From Gammaproteobacteria bacterium (GTDB taxonomy: Bacteria; Pseudomonadota; Gammaproteobacteria; Thiohalospirales; Thiohalospiraceae), in contig JAJRUX010000135.1 of the NCBI GenBank assembly GCA_024277575.1, positions 1 through 35,953 of the forward strand: DNA of 35,953 bases. Reading direction: 5' to 3'. Below, piece after piece: positions 32,131 through 35,953 of the stretch (position 1 is the stretch's first letter; each line of letters starts with the position of its first letter). Under the pieces are notes generated by a model. It searched no databases, was not told where the DNA came from, and saw only the letters and a program-made list of their open reading frames with translations. Made by a program: the position numbers and the translations under genes.

Positions 32131-32976
32131 ATGCTCCCCTCTTATCTGACCAAAACCGAGATTCTTCGCCAAGTTCGTTATGCGCTGGAGGAGGATATTG
32201 GTGATGGCGATCTGACTGCTCAACTGATCGCTGCGGAAGAGTTCGCCCAGGCAGAGATTATCTGCCGGGAGCAGGCGGTACTGTGCGGAACGGCATGGGT
32301 GGATGAGGCATTCCGGCAGTTTGATGATACAGTGGAAATCACCTGGTACGCGGCAGACGGCGATCACCTCAACACCAACCAGCACCTTTGCACCATCAAC
32401 GGCCGGGCCCGCAGCCTGCTCACCATAGAGCGCACCGCACTCAACTTTCTGCAGACCCTGTCCGGCACCGCCACCCTGACCAAGGCCTATGCCGATGCTG
32501 TCGTCAGCACGGAAGTAAAAATTCTCGATACCCGCAAGACCCTGCCCGGCCTGCGGCTGGCCCAGAAATATGCCGTGCTGTGTGGCGGTGGGCACAACCA
32601 CCGCATTGGGCTGTTTGACGCCATCCTGATTAAGGAGAACCACATCATGGCCGCCGGATCAATCAGCGAGGCGGTTCATCATGCACGTACGCTTTCCCAC
32701 AATAAAGCACTGGTAGAAGTTGAGGTGGAAACCCTGCAGGAACTCCACGAAGCGCTGGCGGCCGGGGCGGATCGCATCCTGCTGGACAATATGGACAACA
32801 CAACTCTGTGCGAGGCAGTCGCCATCACCAACAACCGCACAGAACTGGAGGCCTCCGGCGGGATCACCCTGGAGACCATTTCCGCCGTTGCTGAAACCGG
32901 GGTGGACTATATCTCGGTGGGACAACTCACCAAAAATCTGCAGGCGGTGGATCTGTCGATGCGCTTTGCCGGCTGA
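32131..32976 (+). CDS. nadC: Nicotinate-nucleotide diphosphorylase (carboxylating)
   Basis: A 281-residue quinolinate phosphoribosyltransferase of NAD synthesis. Motifs are [14 protein letters not shown] near residue 18, [13 protein letters not shown] near 104, [20 protein letters not shown] with the substrate-binding Arg/Lys, [20 protein letters not shown], and [10 protein letters not shown] near 245 in the PRPP-binding barrel. The length is typical. It follows the AGCS symporter closely; the link is likely transcriptional only. Confidence 0.95.
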   Translation: MLPSYLTKTEILRQVRYALEEDIGDGDLTAQLIAAEEFAQAEIICREQAVLCGTAWVDEAFRQFDDTVEITWYAADGDHLNTNQHLCTINGRARSLLTIERTALNFLQTLSGTATLTKAYADAVVSTEVKILDTRKTLPGLRLAQKYAVLCGGGHNHRIGLFDAILIKENHIMAAGSISEAVHHARTLSHNKALVEVEVETLQELHEALAAGADRILLDNMDNTTLCEAVAITNNRTELEASGGITLETISAVAETGVDYISVGQLTKNLQAVDLSMRFAG

Positions 32977-32993
32977 ATGTCATTAACCCGGCA

Positions 32994-33257
32994 TCAAGCA
33001 CTCAACACAAGAACAATGGAAAGCAAGGTGCCATGAGCCAGCATGGCAATGATGGTTATGCAGATAGCGGGTGCCAACACTGGCAGCAGACCCAGCCCGA
33101 ACAAACAAGATAAAAAACAACCAAGCCAGTAACGCAATCAGTGGATAGCTCCAGGCGGCAGTTGGTTGAAATGGGACAACAAGCGTTTGAGTTGCCCTCT
33201 CGCTTCATGGGCAACAAGCAGGCCTCGACCCTGGAAACTGCGGTTGACCACTCTCAT
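32994..33257 (-). pseudogene. Probable decayed small membrane protein
   Basis: Three minus-strand segments in different frames could join into one protein. The first is MRVVNRSFQGRGLLVAHEAR from an ATG at 33257, ending near 33150. The second is AAWSYPLIALLAWLFFILFV, hydrophobic. The third is GLGLLPVLAPAICITIIAML running to a stop at 32994. Alternatively the last frame alone, from a TTG at 33137, encodes a 47-residue hydrophobic peptide. No family recognised. Two frameshifts would be needed, so decay is the more likely reading. Confidence 0.35.
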
Positions 33258-33383
33258 ATCACGTTAACATATTGATATACAATCTGTTGGTTTTGACCTG
33301 CCGGTTTACCCGCGGGATAAATCACGCTACAACGCAAATAGCGCGCTTCACACCGTCCAGCTGCGGTTTTCCAGCTGAGAAGT
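33258..33383. other. Intergenic, nothing recognised
   Basis: Short spacer before the serB stop codon, containing no obvious gene or terminator. Confidence 0.4.
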
Positions 33384-34250
33384 TCACGCTGTTTGTACTA
33401 CTCTCTCAATGCTACCCTGCCCCAGCAGGTGCAGGATGCCATCCAGTCCACTGAAGTTGAGCGCGGTATCGGCCTGCTGCTGCACCGTTGGTTTGGCATG
33501 ATAGGCAACACTCAGTCCGGCCTGCGACATCATTTTCAGATCATTAGCGCCATCACCCACCGCAACAGCCTGTTCGGGAGCAATACCAAACTCTTCGCAC
33601 AGCTGCAGCAGAAAATCCCGTTTCGCATCCGCCCCCACGATGCTGCCAACAACCTTTCCGGTCAGCCGGCCGCTCTCCACCGCCAGCACATTGGCGAGGG
33701 TGAAATCGAGAGCCAGGCGCTGCTTGAGCCGCTCGGTAAAGAAGGTAAATCCACCGGAGACCAGAGCGGTACGAATCCCGCGCGGTTTCAATCCTGCCAG
33801 CAACTGCTCCGCGCCGGGATTGAGTTGCAGCCTTTCAGCATAGACCCGTTGCAGCACCTGTTGGTCCAGCCCGCGCAGCAGATGTACACGCTGCAACAGT
33901 GATTCGGCAAAATCAAGTTCGCCACGCATCGCGGCCTCGGTAACCGCTGCCACCTCTGGTTTCAGATTGGCAAAATCAGCAATCTCGTCCACGCACTCGA
34001 TATTGATCAGGGTGGAATCCATGTCACTTATCAGCAAGCATACTTCATCGGGAGCGAAATCTGCCGGAATGGAGTTGATGTCAAAATCCAGCTGCTGACG
34101 CAGCAAGGAAAGAGTTTCGACAGAAACCGGTTGTTTGTGGTGCAGACGGCAGTAATCTCCACAAGATTCAAGCTCGCCAGGAATACTGGCAGTTACCCGA
34201 TCAATGGCAGTATCCGATAGCGAAGCACTGTGCAGGACGGTAACAGGCAT
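33384..34250 (-). CDS. serB: Phosphoserine phosphatase SerB
   Basis: A 288-residue HAD-superfamily enzyme, last step of serine synthesis. The nucleophile motif is SDMDSTLINIECVDEIAD near residue 93, LVSGGFTFFTERL is motif II, and VGDGANDLKMMSQAGLSVAY carries motifs III/IV. The N-terminal 85 residues correspond to the ACT-like domain of longer SerB proteins. A copy of the ATATTGTTGCCG motif and a TATAAT box lie about 30-55 bases upstream on the minus strand, a plausible promoter region. Confidence 0.94.
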   Translation of the reverse strand: MPVTVLHSASLSDTAIDRVTASIPGELESCGDYCRLHHKQPVSVETLSLLRQQLDFDINSIPADFAPDEVCLLISDMDSTLINIECVDEIADFANLKPEVAAVTEAAMRGELDFAESLLQRVHLLRGLDQQVLQRVYAERLQLNPGAEQLLAGLKPRGIRTALVSGGFTFFTERLKQRLALDFTLANVLAVESGRLTGKVVGSIVGADAKRDFLLQLCEEFGIAPEQAVAVGDGANDLKMMSQAGLSVAYHAKPTVQQQADTALNFSGLDGILHLLGQGSIERVVQTA

Positions 34251-34274
34251 AAATTGTTCAGTATCCGTGGTCTA

Positions 34275-34305
34275 AAACACGCTATTATATTCTCGGCAAC
34301 AATAT
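34275..34305 (-). promoter_or_regulatory. Candidate serB promoter region
   Basis: On the minus strand ATATTGTTGCCGAG is followed by AATATAATAGCG, which contains a perfect TATAAT. The -35 element is not obvious. The first motif also occurs upstream of amgK and murU. Confidence 0.35.
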
Positions 34306-34320
34306 ATATCGAAAAGGGCA

Positions 34321-34632
34321 TCAGTGCTCCATCACCTCCTGCACCAGCACCCAAGGGGCCACCACTACCGCCCACAATAACCGATTTTCCTGCTCCCAGT
34401 AGCGGGCGTCTTCGGCCGATGCACGAACAGTGGTTCCGGCATTCATCCCGGCAGCTATTGTCTCTGCGTCATCCTGAGCCATGGCAGCTGCCACATCCAC
34501 AAGATCATTTCCCACCACCACCTTGATAACCAAGCCGCTGGCAAAATAGCGCTGCAGCTCTGCCCACGGCAGTTTTGCTGTTTCACTATTCAGTTTTTTA
34601 CGCAGCTCCCGGCTGTCGAGCTTCTCAGTCAT
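34321..34632 (-). CDS. DUF2288 protein
   Basis: A 103-residue protein. The arrangement LNSETAKLPWAELQRYFASG, VVVGNDLVDVAAAMAQDDAE and WEQENRLLWAVVVAPWVLVQ matches the DUF2288 family of small soluble proteins of unknown function. It lies about 70 bases upstream of serB in the same direction and may be co-transcribed with it. Confidence 0.82.
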   Translation of the reverse strand: MTEKLDSRELRKKLNSETAKLPWAELQRYFASGLVIKVVVGNDLVDVAAAMAQDDAETIAAGMNAGTTVRASAEDARYWEQENRLLWAVVVAPWVLVQEVMEH

Positions 34633-34683
34633 TTTCCTTCATGGCTCCCGCAACAAAAATCCGGAATATGATACCAGACAGGG

Positions 34684-34711
34684 CAAAAAAAAACGCCGCA
34701 TAAGCGGCGTT
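34684..34711 (-). terminator. Rho-independent terminator of the cheR-like gene
   Basis: On the minus strand AACGCCGC and GCGGCGTT form an eight-pair stem around TTAT, followed by a run of T residues. It lies 30 bases after the stop codon of the methyltransferase gene. Confidence 0.9.
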
Positions 34712-34740
34712 AAACAAGGGGAAATCGGTCGTTCGACGAA

Positions 34741-35577
34741 TTAATCACAGCGCCGATAGATGGCGTCACCCAGCGCTTCGAAACGGTCGCTGTAGGCCTC
34801 CACCCGATCTGACTTCCCTGCAAACAGATAACCTCCGGGGCACAAGCTGTCCGCCAGTCGATCAATCAGATAGGCCCGCTTCGGTATCTCGAGGTAGGTT
34901 AAGGTGTCGCGGCAGAAAACAGCATCCTGCGGCTCAGGAGTTGCCCAATCTGACAATAGATCAAGACGTCTGAATGCAACTGCCTGCTGCAGTGATGGAG
35001 AGATCTGCACGTATTCTTCAGTACCTATTCGCAGCGAGCGAAACCAGCGAAGCAGATGGCGGGCTGGCAGGTGGCGCACCTGCACCAGCGGGTAGACTCC
35101 CTTCATCGCATGGGAAAGCATATCGGAATCATAATCTGTCGCCATCACCGCAACATCCCACTCAGACCTGCCGGCAACAGTCTCAAGAGCCACCATCGCC
35201 AGGGAGTACGCCTCTTCGCCAGTCGAACAGCCAACCGACCAGAAACGCAGTTCCTGCTCAGGCTTTCTTGCCAGCTCAGGCAACAACGTGTTGGTAATAA
35301 AACGGAAGTGCTGCTTGTCGTGGCAAAAAGTAGTATAGCTCAGGGTTGCGGCATTAATCAGCCGGAGCAACTCGGTGCTGTCCTGTTCCAGATATGCCTT
35401 GTATACATCAAAACTGCCGAAATGAAGCTGGTACATGCGCAGCGAAATATAGTCCAGCAGCGACCGGCGACTTGACTCGGCAAGCACAATCCCCGAACTG
35501 TCCAGCACTACTTGCTGCAGCACCTCAAACTCATCATCAGCCAGTGTATTCTGGCGCATTCCATCGTAACTGAACAT
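34741..35577 (-). CDS. CheR-family protein methyltransferase (divergent)
   Basis: About 278 residues. CheR enzymes methylate glutamates of chemoreceptors using S-adenosylmethionine. The SAM site WSVGCSTGEEAYSLAMVAL near residue 115 and the adenine-side AVMATDYDSDML are good. The start MFSYDGMRQN has AGGGG about seven bases upstream; six further residues are possible. Two normally conserved spots differ: the TTNET-F-R-type segment reads AATLSYTTFCHDKQHF, and the FCRN-L-IYF motif reads FCRDTLTYL. No receptor or cheB is nearby, so it may serve another signalling protein. A terminator follows. Confidence 0.83.
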   Translation of the reverse strand: MFSYDGMRQNTLADDEFEVLQQVVLDSSGIVLAESSRRSLLDYISLRMYQLHFGSFDVYKAYLEQDSTELLRLINAATLSYTTFCHDKQHFRFITNTLLPELARKPEQELRFWSVGCSTGEEAYSLAMVALETVAGRSEWDVAVMATDYDSDMLSHAMKGVYPLVQVRHLPARHLLRWFRSLRIGTEEYVQISPSLQQAVAFRRLDLLSDWATPEPQDAVFCRDTLTYLEIPKRAYLIDRLADSLCPGGYLFAGKSDRVEAYSDRFEALGDAIYRRCD

Positions 35578-35703
35578 TTTTTGCCCCTGTTTCAAGAGTC
35601 AAATTTGCAATCTACAGCTATTGTCGGATGCATGAGGCAAAACTTGAGAAAAGATTTTGCGTTTTTTGCTGCGCAGAGCCACCAAGGGTGCTAACAATCA
35701 CCG

Positions 35704-35823
35704 TAACTATTCAGATCACCCCTGAAATCTGCCATTTCTGCGTTAAAAAATGATCATTTACCCGTGCAAACTCACATTTTTCGCCTTGAACTGACGAATT
35801 TCAGGGGCAATTTGAATAGTTAA
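35704..35823. repeat. Long palindromic repeat, copy 2 of 2, about 120 bp
   Basis: Nearly identical to 21184-21301: terminal TAACTATTCAG/CTGAATAGTTA-type inverted repeat, inner CCCCTGAAAT/ATTTCAGGGG, and apex TTTACCCGTGCAAA. Differences are scattered single bases. It lies just upstream of the cheR-like gene. Confidence 0.85.
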
Positions 35824-35881
35824 CCTGAACTCGGGTTAAGGCCTAACATGACAAAATTAAAGAAAGAGAAACTGTGGATAC

Positions 35882-35953
35882 CGTCATCCCGGTATGCTCC
35901 TGGCCGGAATCTATAGTTCAAGCTACTGGATTCCGGCTAAAATCATGCCGGAA
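35882..35953. repeat. Inverted-repeat element cut by the window edge
   Basis: CCGGTATGCTCCTGGCCGGAAT and the reverse complement of GATTCCGGCTAAAATCATGCCGG form an imperfect palindrome, resembling the GTCATTCCCGC-type repeats scattered through many bacterial genomes. The right arm runs to the end of the window. Confidence 0.65.

Noticed and set aside
31852-32643. 263-codon minus-strand frame opposite the AGCS symporter and nadC
   Set aside because: Overlaps two well-supported genes on the plus strand; shadow frame.

Overview
The window looks like a chromosomal segment of a gammaproteobacterium with moderate GC. The housekeeping genes and their arrangement support this: pmbA divergent from darP/yjgA, trpS-scpA-scpB-rluB beside an M50 protease, the AmgK-MurU peptidoglycan recycling pair, ampD/ampE, nadC and serB. 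A respiratory complex of the kind common in anaerobic or sulfur-cycling bacteria suggests a Chromatiales/Thiotrichales-type lineage, but that is inference; no rRNA or other phylogenetic marker was seen.

Layout. 1-500: two long palindromic repeats. 532-1428: secreted ATP-dependent DNA ligase (-). 2042-5834: amgK, murU, a small TPR protein and an L,D-transpeptidase lipoprotein (+). 5834-6790: debris (frameshifted DUF5666 remnant, IS110-family transposase tail). 7011-11976: minus-strand operon for a respiratory complex (four-cluster Fe-S protein, NrfD-type membrane subunit, Tat-exported molybdopterin-family subunit, pentaheme cytochrome c) behind an FNR/Anr-like site. 12191-13317: ISL3-family IS with an internal deletion. 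13374-15489: pmbA and darP, divergent. 15913-16834: badly frameshifted cytochrome c lipoprotein pseudogene. 16976-20968: ECF sigma factor, zinc-finger anti-sigma, extremely acidic secreted protein, TPR/outer-membrane-barrel protein and cytochrome b561. 21475-25688: rluB, scpB, scpA, trpS and an M50 protease (-). 25780-26340: poorly explained DNA with a transposase fragment. 26349-30608: compact minus operon ampD, two DUF1538 membrane proteins, PII-like, CBS, ampE-like and histidine phosphatase. 30772-32976: AGCS sodium symporter and nadC (+). 32994-33257: probable decayed membrane protein. 33384-35577: serB, a DUF2288 protein and a cheR-like methyltransferase (-). The right edge carries two more palindromic repeats.

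How the genes fit together. Several genes serve cell-wall turnover: AmpD, AmgK and MurU act in muropeptide recycling, and an L,D-transpeptidase acts on the wall. The molybdopterin/NrfD/cytochrome operon is probably quinone-linked anaerobic electron transfer. The ECF operon looks like a self-regulated envelope module; it pairs an Asp-rich exported protein with an outer-membrane TPR-barrel protein and a diheme membrane cytochrome, and I do not recognise it as a described system. The DUF1538 pair with a PII-like protein and a CBS protein, lodged between ampD and ampE, looks like a regulated transporter of unknown substrate. The segment is rich in long palindromic repeats and transposase remnants, indicating a genome with much non-autonomous mobile DNA.
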